NCBI GenBank assembly: GCA_050950785.1
Contig: JBMNIG010000001.1
Span: forward strand, 1 to 64,000
Reading direction: 5' to 3'
DNA from: JAAYOS01 sp050950785
GTDB taxonomy: Bacteria; Bacillota; Clostridia; Oscillospirales; JAAYOS01
DNA: 64,000 nt
Position numbers and translations under genes: made by a program. Positions within the stretch are counted from its first letter, which is position 1. Each line of letters begins with the position of its first letter. Below the pieces are notes generated by a model, which worked only from the letters and a program-made list of their open reading frames with translations, was not told where the DNA came from and did no database searches. Shown here in pieces: positions 52,498 through 62,126 of this stretch.

Positions 52498-55059
52498 ATG
52501 ATTGAAGCTTACAGGCTTCGGACGGAGCATTTGATAGATCCGATAGGAATCGATCTGAGAAATCCTGTATTGCACTGGAACATCAAAGGAGCAGGAAGAC
52601 AAACGGCTTATCGGATCCTTGCAAGAACGCCTGAAGGCGTCATTCTCTGGGATAGCGGTAAAGTAGAATCAGATTCTATGAAGTCGATTTATTGTGGGTC
52701 AGAGCTTTTAAGTCGCATGGGGGTTATATGGCAGGTCAAATTATGGGATGAGTATGGGGAAGCAGGAGAGTTTTCAGAACCCGCTTTTTTTGAAATGGGC
52801 TTGCTTGAAGAGAATGATTGGAAGGGCAACTGGATAACAGGTAACTACAAACCGAAGAAAAAGAAAAGGTACCCTGTCGATTATTTTCAGAAGTCTTTTG
52901 AGGTTTCAAAGAAAATAACATGTGCCCGACTGTATATGACCGCATGTGGCCTATATGAAGCTACAATTAATAAAAAGCGTGTTGGTGATTTCGTTTTGGC
53001 ACCTGGTTATACAGACTATCGAAAAAGAGTACAGTACCAGACGTATGATGTAACAGAAATGATCGATGTCGGAAACAATATCTTGGAAGTTTCATTGGCA
53101 GATGGTTGGTACAGAGGCTGTATTGGTGCCCTGAGTTATCGCAATGTTTTTGGAACTGAGACTAAGATGCTATGCCAACTTGAAATTTCTTATGAAGACG
53201 GAAGCAAAGATTTGATCCTTTCGGATAGTTCTTTTAAGTGGTCAAACGACGGTCCGTTGCGTTATGCAGACCTGAAAAACGGTGAAATTGTTGATTTCAG
53301 GTTAAGTCAAACATACTCAGATAAGGCTTGCCAAACCTCACACGATGTTTTTCCGACAGCATCAAATAATGTGCAGATACAACGAATGGAGCGATTTACA
53401 CCGACTCTTATTACTTCGCCTTCGGGTAAAACAATACTGGATTTTGGTCAAAACCTTGCGGGCTTTTTATCCTTTAGAGTAAAGGGAGATAAAGGCCACA
53501 AGGTAATACTGCGCATGGGTGAAGCGCTTGCCAATGGTGAGTTTACGCAGGAAAACTTCCAGTGTAACTCTAAGGAGTATATAGCTCAAAAGATAGAGAT
53601 TATCTGCAGTGGCGGGGATGACTCGTATGAAACCCGATTTTCACTATTCGGATTCAGATATGTTCTTGTGGAGAACTGGCCTGGAGAACTGTCACCCCAG
53701 GACTTTGAGTCGATAGCAGTGTATTCTGCAATGGAGGAGACTGGAAGCTTTTCGTGCTCAAATGAGTATGTAAATAAACTTGTGTCTAATACTCGCTGGG
53801 CGATGAAGTCAAATTTTGCAGATGTTCCAACCGATTGTCCAACAAGAGAGATGGCTGGATGGACCGGAGATGCACAGATATTCTGCAAAACTGCGGGATA
53901 CTTGATGGACACAGTTCCGTTCTTCCGTAAATGGCTTCTCGACTTATCTGACAGACAGACAAGCCAAGGAAAAGTACACTGTATTGTCCCGACAGTCGGT
54001 AATGAAGCTTACATAGCTGCCATGGACGGTAGTGTCGGTTGGTCTGATGCTGCGGTAATAGTGCCATATGTATGCTGGAAACTGTTTGGTGACTTGAATT
54101 TGCTTAGTCGTTTCTATCCCTCTATGCGATCTTATGCAAAGTTTTGTATAAGGAGAGCGCGCCACACATTTATAACCCGATTATTTAAGCGCAATCCGTA
54201 CCGCAAGTATACATATGATTGCTTTCAGCACTTTGGTGAGTGGCTGGAGCCGCCCGGAGTCGAACCGGGTAATTTTATAGTTAACATAATACTACCAAAG
54301 CCGGAGGAGGCAACAGCATACCTGTCCTATGTTATGTCGTTGATGAGGGAAATTGCGCATCAATTAGGTGAGTATGAGGATGAGAAGCTCTGGAATGAAT
54401 ACGCGGAAGGTGCCAAAAAGGCCTATAATTATCTGTTTGTGAAAAACGGGGAAATAATAACCGATCGCCAGGCAAAACTTGTGCGCCCTATAGCGTTGGG
54501 ACTGTTAGACGGGGATGCAAAGCAAAATGTAGCCTCAAGACTTGCGGACCTGCTTGAAAAGAACGATTACAAGATCGGCACCGGTTTTCTTTCAACACCG
54601 TTTTTGTTACCTGTTCTCACTGATTCCGGTTACATTGATATTGCATATAAAACCCTTGAGAACACCGAAGCACCTGGATGGCTGTGGCAAATACTTCATG
54701 GCGCTACTACGATTTGTGAAAACTGGGTCAATATCGACTCGGAGGGTAAACCGGCAGCCTCGCAAAACCATTACAGTTTTGGTGCCGTCTGTGAATGGCT
54801 GTTTACTACAGTGGGCGGGATCAATGTTACAGGTGAGAATCGCTTCTTGATATGCCCAGTACCTGGAGGGTCTCTCACTTATGCTGATACTGAGTATCAA
54901 AGTGTATATGGCAAGGTGGAGACACACTGGAGGGTCGATGGCGATCGATTCCGGCTTGAGGTGATAATACCGTGCGGTACAGAAGCGAAAATCGTAATGC
55001 CTGACGGTTTGGAGTTGACTGTCGGTGCTGGAAAGCATTCAATTCACTGCAAAATTTAG
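52498..55059 (+). CDS. alpha-L-rhamnosidase, glycoside hydrolase family 78 (second copy)
   Basis: ATG 52498 with TAAGGAG upstream is preferred to 52468. The 853-residue protein has the same architecture as the one at 27428 but is clearly diverged: an Ig-like N-terminus, jelly-roll domains (ACGLYEATIN, SLADGWYRGC), an alpha/alpha barrel and a beta-sandwich. DCPTREMAGWTGD supplies Asp446, Glu451 and Asp458, and the base is Glu741 in TTICENW. A basic insertion (RRARHTFITRLFKRNPYRK) near residue 555 is absent from the first copy. It is cytoplasmic, without a signal peptide. It is followed by GH5 and a sugar symporter on the same strand, which together look like an uptake-and-cleavage unit for a rhamnose-containing oligosaccharide. 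Confidence 0.93.
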   Translation: MIEAYRLRTEHLIDPIGIDLRNPVLHWNIKGAGRQTAYRILARTPEGVILWDSGKVESDSMKSIYCGSELLSRMGVIWQVKLWDEYGEAGEFSEPAFFEMGLLEENDWKGNWITGNYKPKKKKRYPVDYFQKSFEVSKKITCARLYMTACGLYEATINKKRVGDFVLAPGYTDYRKRVQYQTYDVTEMIDVGNNILEVSLADGWYRGCIGALSYRNVFGTETKMLCQLEISYEDGSKDLILSDSSFKWSNDGPLRYADLKNGEIVDFRLSQTYSDKACQTSHDVFPTASNNVQIQRMERFTPTLITSPSGKTILDFGQNLAGFLSFRVKGDKGHKVILRMGEALANGEFTQENFQCNSKEYIAQKIEIICSGGDDSYETRFSLFGFRYVLVENWPGELSPQDFESIAVYSAMEETGSFSCSNEYVNKLVSNTRWAMKSNFADVPTDCPTREMAGWTGDAQIFCKTAGYLMDTVPFFRKWLLDLSDRQTSQGKVHCIVPTVGNEAYIAAMDGSVGWSDAAVIVPYVCWKLFGDLNLLSRFYPSMRSYAKFCIRRARHTFITRLFKRNPYRKYTYDCFQHFGEWLEPPGVEPGNFIVNIILPKPEEATAYLSYVMSLMREIAHQLGEYEDEKLWNEYAEGAKKAYNYLFVKNGEIITDRQAKLVRPIALGLLDGDAKQNVASRLADLLEKNDYKIGTGFLSTPFLLPVLTDSGYIDIAYKTLENTEAPGWLWQILHGATTICENWVNIDSEGKPAASQNHYSFGAVCEWLFTTVGGINVTGENRFLICPVPGGSLTYADTEYQSVYGKVETHWRVDGDRFRLEVIIPCGTEAKIVMPDGLELTVGAGKHSIHCKI

Positions 55060-55234
55060 ATATGTGGACTGTTTGGTGAGTATCTTAGACAAAAAAAGGA
55101 AGAGCGGGTTTGGAAATTTCCCGTTAAATGATTTTATCTGCCGGTAAGCAGAATGAGAGTTGGTTCAATACTTTCGCGTTTTACCGATAAGCAGATAAGT
55201 TTATATGACTATCAAAAGTAAGTGGAGGTAAGCT

Positions 55235-56311
55235 ATGGGGCGAATGGAGAATTATAAAGCCGGTGTAAACTTTGGACTTTGGATTTCCCAGTACGGAAGT
55301 GCCGGAAAGGAGCACTTCGACAACTTTATCACTAAAGCTGATGTGGAGCGCGTTGCTTCATGGGGAATGGATCATATCCGTTTGCCTGTGGACTACTTCT
55401 TTTTTGAGTGTGACAATGCACCGGGCGTGTATATTGAGGATAGGCTACAGTATATCGATAACTGTCTTGAATGGTGCAAGAGTCTTGGACTCAATATGAT
55501 CATCGACCTGCACGCCGCTCCGGGTTTCAGTTTTTATAACGCAGATGCATCTATCTGGGATTCCGGAGTGAAAAATGATCTTTTTGAAAACCGCGAAAAG
55601 CAGGAGCGCTTTGTTGATATCTGGAAAATGTTTGCCAAACGTTATCGCTCAGAGGGGAGAAACCTGGTTTTTGAGCTTATGAATGAGCTTATTAGCGATT
55701 CCACTGAACCATGGAACAAGCTTTGGATAAAGACTGTGGAAGAGGTCCGAAAGATTGACGATGACAGAACTATTATCATTGGAGGAAATAAAAACAATGA
55801 GTGCAATCAGCTTCAATATTTAACAGTGACAGATGATCCTGGTATTGTTTACACCTTCCATTTTTACGAGCCCGGTATGTTTACTCACCAGCGTTCACCG
55901 TTTATAAAGCCTCTTAAGGATTATCCTATTCCGGTTACATACCCATTTTTCAAAAAGGACCATCAAGCTTTCTTCGAGGCTTATGACAAAATGGGACTAG
56001 TGCCCGATGTTTACCGTAGAGAAGTATTTGATCGGGAATTTATACATGATGACCTAGAGCCTGCCCGTCGCTTCATGCAGGATACAGGGAAGGAGCTATA
56101 CTGTGGAGAGTTCGGGACAAATGAATATTGCGACAAGGAAAGTGCCGAACGCTGGTTTGAAGACGTAACATCCGAGTTTGAGGAGATGGGAGTTGGACAC
56201 GCCGTTTGGACCTATTCCGGCGATTTCAGCTTCCTCACCAAAGGGCTCCCCAGGAAGGACGGCAACAAGAAAATCATTGCGCTTTGTAGCAGGATTGCTG
56301 GGCATCGATAA
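55235..56311 (+). CDS. glycoside hydrolase family 5 protein
   Basis: ATG 55235 follows TGGAGGT. The 358-residue TIM-barrel enzyme shows the GH5 signature: GVNFGLWISQY at the first strand, HIRLPVDY, IIDLHAAPG, FELMNEL with acid/base Glu151, VYTFHFYEP and CGEFGT with nucleophile Glu292. There is no signal peptide, carbohydrate-binding module or dockerin, so it is an intracellular beta-glycosidase acting on imported glycans (cello-, manno- or other beta-linked oligosaccharides). It lies between the second rhamnosidase and a GPH symporter, all on one strand. Confidence 0.9.
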   Translation: MGRMENYKAGVNFGLWISQYGSAGKEHFDNFITKADVERVASWGMDHIRLPVDYFFFECDNAPGVYIEDRLQYIDNCLEWCKSLGLNMIIDLHAAPGFSFYNADASIWDSGVKNDLFENREKQERFVDIWKMFAKRYRSEGRNLVFELMNELISDSTEPWNKLWIKTVEEVRKIDDDRTIIIGGNKNNECNQLQYLTVTDDPGIVYTFHFYEPGMFTHQRSPFIKPLKDYPIPVTYPFFKKDHQAFFEAYDKMGLVPDVYRREVFDREFIHDDLEPARRFMQDTGKELYCGEFGTNEYCDKESAERWFEDVTSEFEEMGVGHAVWTYSGDFSFLTKGLPRKDGNKKIIALCSRIAGHR

Positions 56312-56387
56312 TCCGATACATTTATTGACAATTGTATAAAGAGCGGCACAATGATTGAGAACGTAGATTGAAAAGAGGGAGATGGAC

Positions 56388-57851
56388 ATGGAAGAAAAGA
56401 AAAAGAAAAGGCAATATCCGCTTAACGCAAAAAACATGTTTGGACTATCCACCATGCGTTGGACAACGGTTGTAGGAAGTTCACTTATGACTTCGGCGTT
56501 TACGATCTATCTGACAGATTATTCCAAAATGGCGAATGCAGCCGTAGTTTCAACAGTGCTGTTGGCTTTTGGACGTGTTCTTGATGCGGTAGACGATCCG
56601 CTACAGGGATTTATAATGGACCGTTCTCCGGTCACGCGCATCGGCAAGTACAAGCCTTTTTTCCTTGGTGGTATAGCGCTTACGACCCTTGCTTTGTTGA
56701 TGATGTTCAACATTCCTGTAAATGTCGCGGAATGGATCAAGATCGTATTGCTTGCCCTTGGTTACATATTTTATGAGGTAGGAGTATCTTTTCAGCCCGA
56801 TTACGCCATAAAGGCAACAATGACCAATGACCCAAAGGTTCGGGAGAAGTTGCTTGTTACGCCTCGTATCTTTGAACAGATAATCGCAGTTCCTTTTTCG
56901 TTCTACCTTTCTATCGCCCTGGTGTTTGGAAGCATGTTCAATGGTGACAACCATAAAGGGTTCAGTTTGGCGACGTTGATATTTGTTTTGCCGATTGCGT
57001 TGGTTGCATTTGTTGGGGCATTATGTATCAAAGAAGGGCCATATGTCTCTCAGTCGGAAGAAAGGATAGGTATAAAAGATGTAATTGCAATGTTCAAGGC
57101 CAATAAACCTTTATGGATAAGCCAGCTTTCCGGTTTAATAGGGGGATGCGTTTTCACATTTGTCGTTGCAGCCGTCCCATATTATGTCAAATGGGCATAC
57201 GGACCTGAGAACTTCGGAACCTATTCCGCGGTTTGGGGAGCTGCAATCCTTCTGGGTATTATCGCCGGAACTGTTTTAGCGCCAAGACTGCTGAAAAAAC
57301 TGATACCCGTAACAGGAGCGATTTTCTGCAATCTTGCTCAAGCAACACCCCTTGCATTGATCTTCATCCTTGGCTTTTTTATAAAGTTGCCTCCTGCTTT
57401 CTTCTTTGCGCTTATATTCATTATGATGGTCTTTAGCGGCATGAGTTACATTCCCGGCAGCTTGATGAATATGGAATGCATGGACTATAATCGCTGGAAA
57501 CTGGGAAAAGGCATGCAAGGTATGGTACAGGCTGTGGGCAGCTTTATCGGAAAGGCTCAGGTAGCTCTTGCGGGACTGGCAACAGGTGTCGTACTCATCG
57601 CTGTAAAATATGACGCGGCATTGTATGAGTCAGAGGAATTTATCGCTTCAGGCGGCACTATTCCTCCGGAACTGCTTAAGGGATTAGAGTTGGTGTTCTG
57701 CATCATACCAGTAGTTCTTAGTATAGCGACTGCACTTATTTTGCTGGCATACCCGCTAAAAAAAGACAAGCGCGAATTGATGTATGCGGAGTTGAGCGAG
57801 TCTGATACCGAAAAAAATGAGTTGGCCGTGCAGGGGACAAAAAGAAACTAA
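56388..57851 (+). CDS. GPH-family sugar:cation symporter (MelB-like)
   Basis: ATG 56388 is preferred to 56382, because the GAGGGAG site touches the earlier codon. About 487 residues with 12 transmembrane helices. The first helices carry the cation-site region (AFGRVLDAVDDPLQGFIMDR) followed by TRIGKYKPF, the GPH signature. The loop after helix 6 is KEGPY, and MNMECMDYNRWKLGKGMQG marks the second half. These carriers import disaccharides, glucuronides or pentosides with sodium or protons. It ends the GH78-GH5 unit and probably imports their substrate. A perfect terminator follows. Confidence 0.9.
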   Translation: MEEKKKKRQYPLNAKNMFGLSTMRWTTVVGSSLMTSAFTIYLTDYSKMANAAVVSTVLLAFGRVLDAVDDPLQGFIMDRSPVTRIGKYKPFFLGGIALTTLALLMMFNIPVNVAEWIKIVLLALGYIFYEVGVSFQPDYAIKATMTNDPKVREKLLVTPRIFEQIIAVPFSFYLSIALVFGSMFNGDNHKGFSLATLIFVLPIALVAFVGALCIKEGPYVSQSEERIGIKDVIAMFKANKPLWISQLSGLIGGCVFTFVVAAVPYYVKWAYGPENFGTYSAVWGAAILLGIIAGTVLAPRLLKKLIPVTGAIFCNLAQATPLALIFILGFFIKLPPAFFFALIFIMMVFSGMSYIPGSLMNMECMDYNRWKLGKGMQGMVQAVGSFIGKAQVALAGLATGVVLIAVKYDAALYESEEFIASGGTIPPELLKGLELVFCIIPVVLSIATALILLAYPLKKDKRELMYAELSESDTEKNELAVQGTKRN

Positions 57852-57862
57852 CGAAGGAAACA

Positions 57863-57898
57863 AAAACGCTTTGTCTGTAACAACAGACAAAGCGTTTT
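57863..57898. terminator. bidirectional terminator after the symporter gene
   Basis: Perfect 16-base arms AAAACGCTTTGTCTGT and ACAGACAAAGCGTTTT with a four-base loop. The ends provide T-runs for both strands, fitting its position between converging operons. Confidence 0.9.
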
Positions 57899-57946
57899 GC
57901 ATTGATTGGCATGTTATGTGAGCTGTTGTGACCCGTTCCCACGGAT

Positions 57947-58765
57947 TTAACCCACAGTTGACAGATCCCACTCTTCGTAGATTTTCGGGACATCGCTTAT
58001 CAAGCGCTTTGTATAGTCTGCCTTTGGATTGAGTATCACTTCGTCGGCAGTCCCGAATTCAACGAACTTTCCTTTTTCCATTATGTAGACAGTATCCGAT
58101 ATGTAATAAGCAAGGCCTATGTCGTGGGTTATAAAAATTATGGTCATACCGGTCTCGTTGCGCAGATTGAGCAGCATGTCCAAAATGGTTGCCCTGGAGC
58201 ATGCATCTATCATGGAGGTGGGCTCGTCGGCGAGAAGGATTTGTGGCTTTAGCAAGAATATACGGGCGATCATAAGCCGTTGCTGCTGCCCTCCCGAAAG
58301 CTCGAATGGATATTTATTGGTAAGCTCGTCAAATTTCAAGTTTACAAAACTGCATGCTTCTCGCATCAGCTCAATTTTCTTATCCTTGGAGAGGTGCCTT
58401 CCGCCTCGCATATGTATGCAATCAAGCAAGACGGTGTCGATTTTAGTGAAGATATTGTATGAGGAGAACGGGTCTTGGAAGATGGCTTGGATCCCCTTCC
58501 AATATTCCTTTCTCTTTTTATGGGTACTTATGTCACGGGGCTTCCCCTGAAAAAAGATCTGTCCTTCGGTGACGCTGGTAAGCCCTAATAGCATTTTTGC
58601 AAGTGTTGTCTTGCCGCTTCCGGATTCCCCAACGATCGAAATCAATTCTCCCTGGCAAAATTCAAAATCAACGTGGTCAACAGCGACAACTCGTTTGGCA
58701 CCTGTTCCAAAGATTTTGGTTACGCCTTTTCCACTAAGGCACAATGCTTTTGGATTTTCAGGCAT
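57947..58765 (-). CDS. oligopeptide-type ABC importer ATPase (OppF/DppF-like)
   Basis: The ATG at 58765 overlaps the end of the upstream ATPase gene by 8 bases, with GGGAGGTG before it. The 272 residues contain Walker A GESGSGKTT, Q-loop AIFQDPFSSYN, signature ELSGGQQQR, Walker B ILLADEPTSMID and H-loop ITHD. The D-loop reads SMID instead of the usual SALD. It is the last gene of a minus-strand Opp/Dpp set in the order binding protein, two permeases and two ATPases. The C-terminal oligo_HPY extension is short compared with the partner ATPase. Confidence 0.9.
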   Translation of the reverse strand: MPENPKALCLSGKGVTKIFGTGAKRVVAVDHVDFEFCQGELISIVGESGSGKTTLAKMLLGLTSVTEGQIFFQGKPRDISTHKKRKEYWKGIQAIFQDPFSSYNIFTKIDTVLLDCIHMRGGRHLSKDKKIELMREACSFVNLKFDELTNKYPFELSGGQQQRLMIARIFLLKPQILLADEPTSMIDACSRATILDMLLNLRNETGMTIIFITHDIGLAYYISDTVYIMEKGKFVEFGTADEVILNPKADYTKRLISDVPKIYEEWDLSTVG

Positions 58766-59765
58766 TAGTATACACCTCCCTTAGGTTCTCTACATCAAGG
58801 ATACAGCGGTAACTGCGACCGTCTCCGTTACCACGGAGTCCAACATTCGCATAGCTGCATTCCGGTTTTGCATACTTGCACCTTTCGGCAAATCTGCAGC
58901 CTGCAGGAGGCTTCTTTAAGTTTGGTGGTGTGCCCGGGATTGAAGCAAGCTTTACGTCCCGGACGCCCTCTTCAGGTACAATGATCGAGCCCATGAGGCC
59001 CTTGGAATATGGATGCAGTGGATCGAAGACGACTTCGTGAGAAGTGCCTTTTTCAACGATCTGTCCGGCGTACATTACCATTATATCGTCCGTTACGTTG
59101 TAAAGGAGTGGCAGCTCATGTGTGATAAATATCATGGACTTGATAATACCACTTTCCATCATGTCCCTAAGCATCTTGATGACCATCTTTTGGCTGGTTA
59201 CGTCCAGGGCACTGGATGGCTCATCCGCTATTAGCACTTTCGGTGAGAGGATGGTGGAAACTGCTATTACCGTCCTCTGCTTCATTCCGCCTGATAGCTC
59301 AACGGGATAGCGATTCAGTACAGAAGCAGGTAACCCCAACTCCTCAAAACGCTTTCTTGCAAGGTCATATATATCCTTTTTTCTTGCTTTATGGTCGTGA
59401 GCCCGGATTACGTCTTCAATGAAGCGGATTATTTTCCGCGTTGGATTTAGCGCATTCATTGCAGTTTGTGGAATGTATGCGATTTCCGTGCCAAGTACCG
59501 TCTTGCGTATTGTCTCCGGGTCAAGCAACGAAATGTTCTTCCCGTCGATTATGATGTCCCCGGATATGTAGTGCAGAGGTGGGAAGTAATAGCCCATAAG
59601 GCTCAGTGCGAGCGTTGATTTGCCGCATCCGGATTCGCCCGCTATGCCAAGGGATTTGCCTTCCTCCACCGTCAGGGAGACTCCGTCAACGGCGTACACG
59701 TCCTCCCTGTATCTTGTGATATATTTTGTTGAGAGGTTTCTTACCTCAAGCATCGTTTTTCCCAT
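58758..59765 (-). CDS. oligopeptide-type ABC importer ATPase (OppD/DppD-like)
   Basis: The 335-residue protein has Walker A GESGCGKST, Q-loop YIPQTAMNALNP, signature ELSGGMKQR, Walker B VLIADEPSSALD, H-loop ITHE and the C-terminal oligo_HPY segment with a Cys cluster (CRFAERCKYAKPECSY) that in relatives binds an iron-sulfur cluster. It lies 10 bases after the permease gene. Opp-type importers take up peptides, but several take oligosaccharides; next to a GH5 and GH78 block, the latter is possible. Confidence 0.9.
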   Translation of the reverse strand: MGKTMLEVRNLSTKYITRYREDVYAVDGVSLTVEEGKSLGIAGESGCGKSTLALSLMGYYFPPLHYISGDIIIDGKNISLLDPETIRKTVLGTEIAYIPQTAMNALNPTRKIIRFIEDVIRAHDHKARKKDIYDLARKRFEELGLPASVLNRYPVELSGGMKQRTVIAVSTILSPKVLIADEPSSALDVTSQKMVIKMLRDMMESGIIKSMIFITHELPLLYNVTDDIMVMYAGQIVEKGTSHEVVFDPLHPYSKGLMGSIIVPEEGVRDVKLASIPGTPPNLKKPPAGCRFAERCKYAKPECSYANVGLRGNGDGRSYRCILDVENLREVYTNA

Positions 59766-59775
59766 ATCCGCCCTC

Positions 59776-61026
59776 CTAATCCCTGAGTGTTGGATTGAAC
59801 ACCTGGTCGAGTCCGGTATTCATCAGATTGAGTGAGAATGATATCAGCGCAATCATGAAAATGACCGGGAAATAAGCCCACCAGGAGCCTTTGATGTGAG
59901 CGGAGTAGAGCATTGCCCAGTTCATCATGAGTCCCAGTGTCGGGACTTCGGTGGTCTTGGGACCGAGTCCGAGCAGTGAAAGCTGCGCCTCGGCAAGTAT
60001 TGCGGAAGATATCTGGAGAATCAGTGCCATGACAACATAGGAAGCGATGTACGGCAATATGTCGGTAATGATTATCCTGAAAAGGCTATGACCCGATAGG
60101 CGGCTCAGGTTTACATGATCCCGGTTGCGGAGTGAAATCACCTGAGAACGCACAGAACGGCAAGTCCATATCCAGGCAGTGCAACCAATGACGATCGCGA
60201 CAGTTGTAGCACCTCTTTGATCTTGGCTTATACTGTAGGAGATCAGAATTAGAATAACAAAGGAAGGAATAGATGTAAAAATATTGGTGAAAAACATGAT
60301 GATGTCATCAACGATTCCGCCTATGTATCCTGCTAGTAGACCAAGCGTAAGCCCTATGAAAGTGGCTATACTGCCGGCAATCAATCCGATTATGATGGAA
60401 GTCTTCGCGGCTGATACAAGCTCCTTAAGAACGTCTCTGCCGAAATTGTCGGTTCCCAGCGGAAGGATCCTGACATTCGGCACATCGCCAATGTTGATAA
60501 AATCCGTATCGGAAATAGTGGTTCTTGCTACAAGCCCGCCGTCTTCGTCACTAATGTCGGCGATAATAATGTCCTCAGAGTTCTTGATAGAATCAAGCTT
60601 TCTGTCAAGTCGCTCGTAGTAGTTGCGTAGTGCTTTTGTCATACCTTGTGGACGGATGGAGGAGTCGTAGTTCTCCCACCACAAGGCGAGAAGTCCGGCG
60701 GTGTCATTTATATCAATGTCCTCTTCCGGAATCCCCACGGCTACAAGCCAGTTCATCATGGATACTCTGTCTTCATCGCCTAAAACATTATCGATTCTTT
60801 TTTGAGCCGCATCGGAAAGCTTTAGTGTGTGACGCTCTGTGTTCAAGCCGTCATAAACAGAGACATAGATGCCTGGCTTGAAAAAGGTGCCAAGCCCTAT
60901 CATTTCCAACGGATTTCCGGGTACGATCAGAGGATAGATGATTATTAGCGAAAGAATGAAGGAAAAGATTATAAAGCCCGCAACAAACTTTGGAGAGCGG
61001 AATACCTGTCTTAGTGTGTGTTTCAT
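59776..61026 (-). CDS. oligopeptide-type ABC importer permease (OppC-like) with long extracytoplasmic insertion
   Basis: The 416-residue protein has the OppC N-terminal helix (about 14-35) and the C-terminal BPD domain (GTDNFGRDVLKELVSAAKTS at its start). Between them lies an insertion of about 130 residues, much longer than the short loop of typical OppC/DppC proteins. It is rich in charged residues and predicted outside. A comparable loop is seen in some clostridial relatives and may contact the binding protein. The start codon follows GAGGGATG. It is the second permease of the set. Confidence 0.85.
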   Translation of the reverse strand: MKHTLRQVFRSPKFVAGFIIFSFILSLIIIYPLIVPGNPLEMIGLGTFFKPGIYVSVYDGLNTERHTLKLSDAAQKRIDNVLGDEDRVSMMNWLVAVGIPEEDIDINDTAGLLALWWENYDSSIRPQGMTKALRNYYERLDRKLDSIKNSEDIIIADISDEDGGLVARTTISDTDFINIGDVPNVRILPLGTDNFGRDVLKELVSAAKTSIIIGLIAGSIATFIGLTLGLLAGYIGGIVDDIIMFFTNIFTSIPSFVILILISYSISQDQRGATTVAIVIGCTAWIWTCRSVRSQVISLRNRDHVNLSRLSGHSLFRIIITDILPYIASYVVMALILQISSAILAEAQLSLLGLGPKTTEVPTLGLMMNWAMLYSAHIKGSWWAYFPVIFMIALISFSLNLMNTGLDQVFNPTLRD

Positions 61027-61040
61027 AGACTCATCCCTCC

Positions 61041-62048
61041 TCAGCTGTCGAATTGCGCGGCTTTGACCCTAGGATCTATAAAGCCGTAGACAATGTCAAT
61101 TATGAAAGTTGCGGCCAACACCATCAGTGTAATAATCAGCGTCGTGGCTGAAAGTAATGGGTAGTCAGCCATAGTTACCGCTTCAAGCATAGAAGTTCCA
61201 AGACCGGGATAACTAAAAATTATTTCCGCGACCAGGGCGCCGCCAACCATTGTACCCAATGATAAGGCTAGTCCTGTTATTTGTGGTAGCATGGCGTTGC
61301 GGAAGACATATCGGACGATCCTCCTGTCCTTTATGCCTAAGAATCTGCTGTACTTTACGTAGTCGGCATTGAGCTCATAGATCGACATGGAACGCATACC
61401 TATGGCCTGTCCTCCGATTGCTATTACTACAATCGACCAGAAAGGCAGTTGATAATGCCTTATCACCGAGGCAATAAAGCTCCAGCTCATGTTGGGGAGC
61501 ATAGTATGGGCATATCCTCCGGCGGTTGGGAAGATTTTCAATTCGATGGCGAAAATCACCAATAGGATCACCGCCATACCGAAAGCCGGGGTGCTGCTTG
61601 CCAACAGACATGCGGGCATTACAACTTTGTCAAATCCTTTTCTTATATAAGCGGCAAGAGCCCCGAGCAGATTCCCGAGAAGCCAACCGACAATGATTGC
61701 AGGGAACTGCAGGCAGACTGTCCACCATATTGATGAGCTGATGATATCCGAAACCGGACGTGGATATTGGCTGAATGAAAGTCCAAAATCGCCCTTTAAT
61801 GCGTTTTTTACAAATAATCCAAATTGTACATGTAGTGGCTTGTTTGTGCCGAATTGCTCCGCATAGGTTTCATAGATCCTTTTTACCGCGGAAACCTCGG
61901 AGAGGCCTTCTGCGTGACGGGCAGTAATTGCTGCCACAGGATCATTTGGCATAAGACGCGGCAGTATGAAATTTAGTATGACCGCGGCAACAAAGGTGAT
62001 AACAAACCAAAAAATTTTTTTACCAAAATACTTGCGATAACCTTTCAT
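61041..62048 (-). CDS. oligopeptide-type ABC importer permease (OppB-like)
   Basis: The 335-residue protein has six transmembrane helices. The N-terminal segment is typical of OppB/DppB (FILPRLMPNDPVAAITA), and the BPD loop reads KYSRFLGIKDRRIVRYVFRNAMLP, the site that contacts the ATPases. Its RBS region AGGTGTTTC is weak-looking. It is 14 bases upstream of oppC and separated from the binding-protein gene by a perfect hairpin. Confidence 0.9.
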   Translation of the reverse strand: MKGYRKYFGKKIFWFVITFVAAVILNFILPRLMPNDPVAAITARHAEGLSEVSAVKRIYETYAEQFGTNKPLHVQFGLFVKNALKGDFGLSFSQYPRPVSDIISSSIWWTVCLQFPAIIVGWLLGNLLGALAAYIRKGFDKVVMPACLLASSTPAFGMAVILLVIFAIELKIFPTAGGYAHTMLPNMSWSFIASVIRHYQLPFWSIVVIAIGGQAIGMRSMSIYELNADYVKYSRFLGIKDRRIVRYVFRNAMLPQITGLALSLGTMVGGALVAEIIFSYPGLGTSMLEAVTMADYPLLSATTLIITLMVLAATFIIDIVYGFIDPRVKAAQFDS

Positions 62049-62070
62049 TGAAACACCTCAATTAGTAAGA

Positions 62071-62112
62071 AGGCAGCCATGCTTCAAAAACTAGTCAGAA
62101 ACATGGCTGCCT
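62071..62112 (-). terminator. intercistronic hairpin between binding protein and permeases
   Basis: AGGCAGCCATG and CATGGCTGCCT are perfect 11-base arms with a 20-base loop, in the 78-base gap. Such hairpins commonly let the binding protein be made in excess over the permeases, by partial termination or by protecting the 3' end. Confidence 0.7.
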
Positions 62113-62126
62113 ATCAGGTCTAAATG

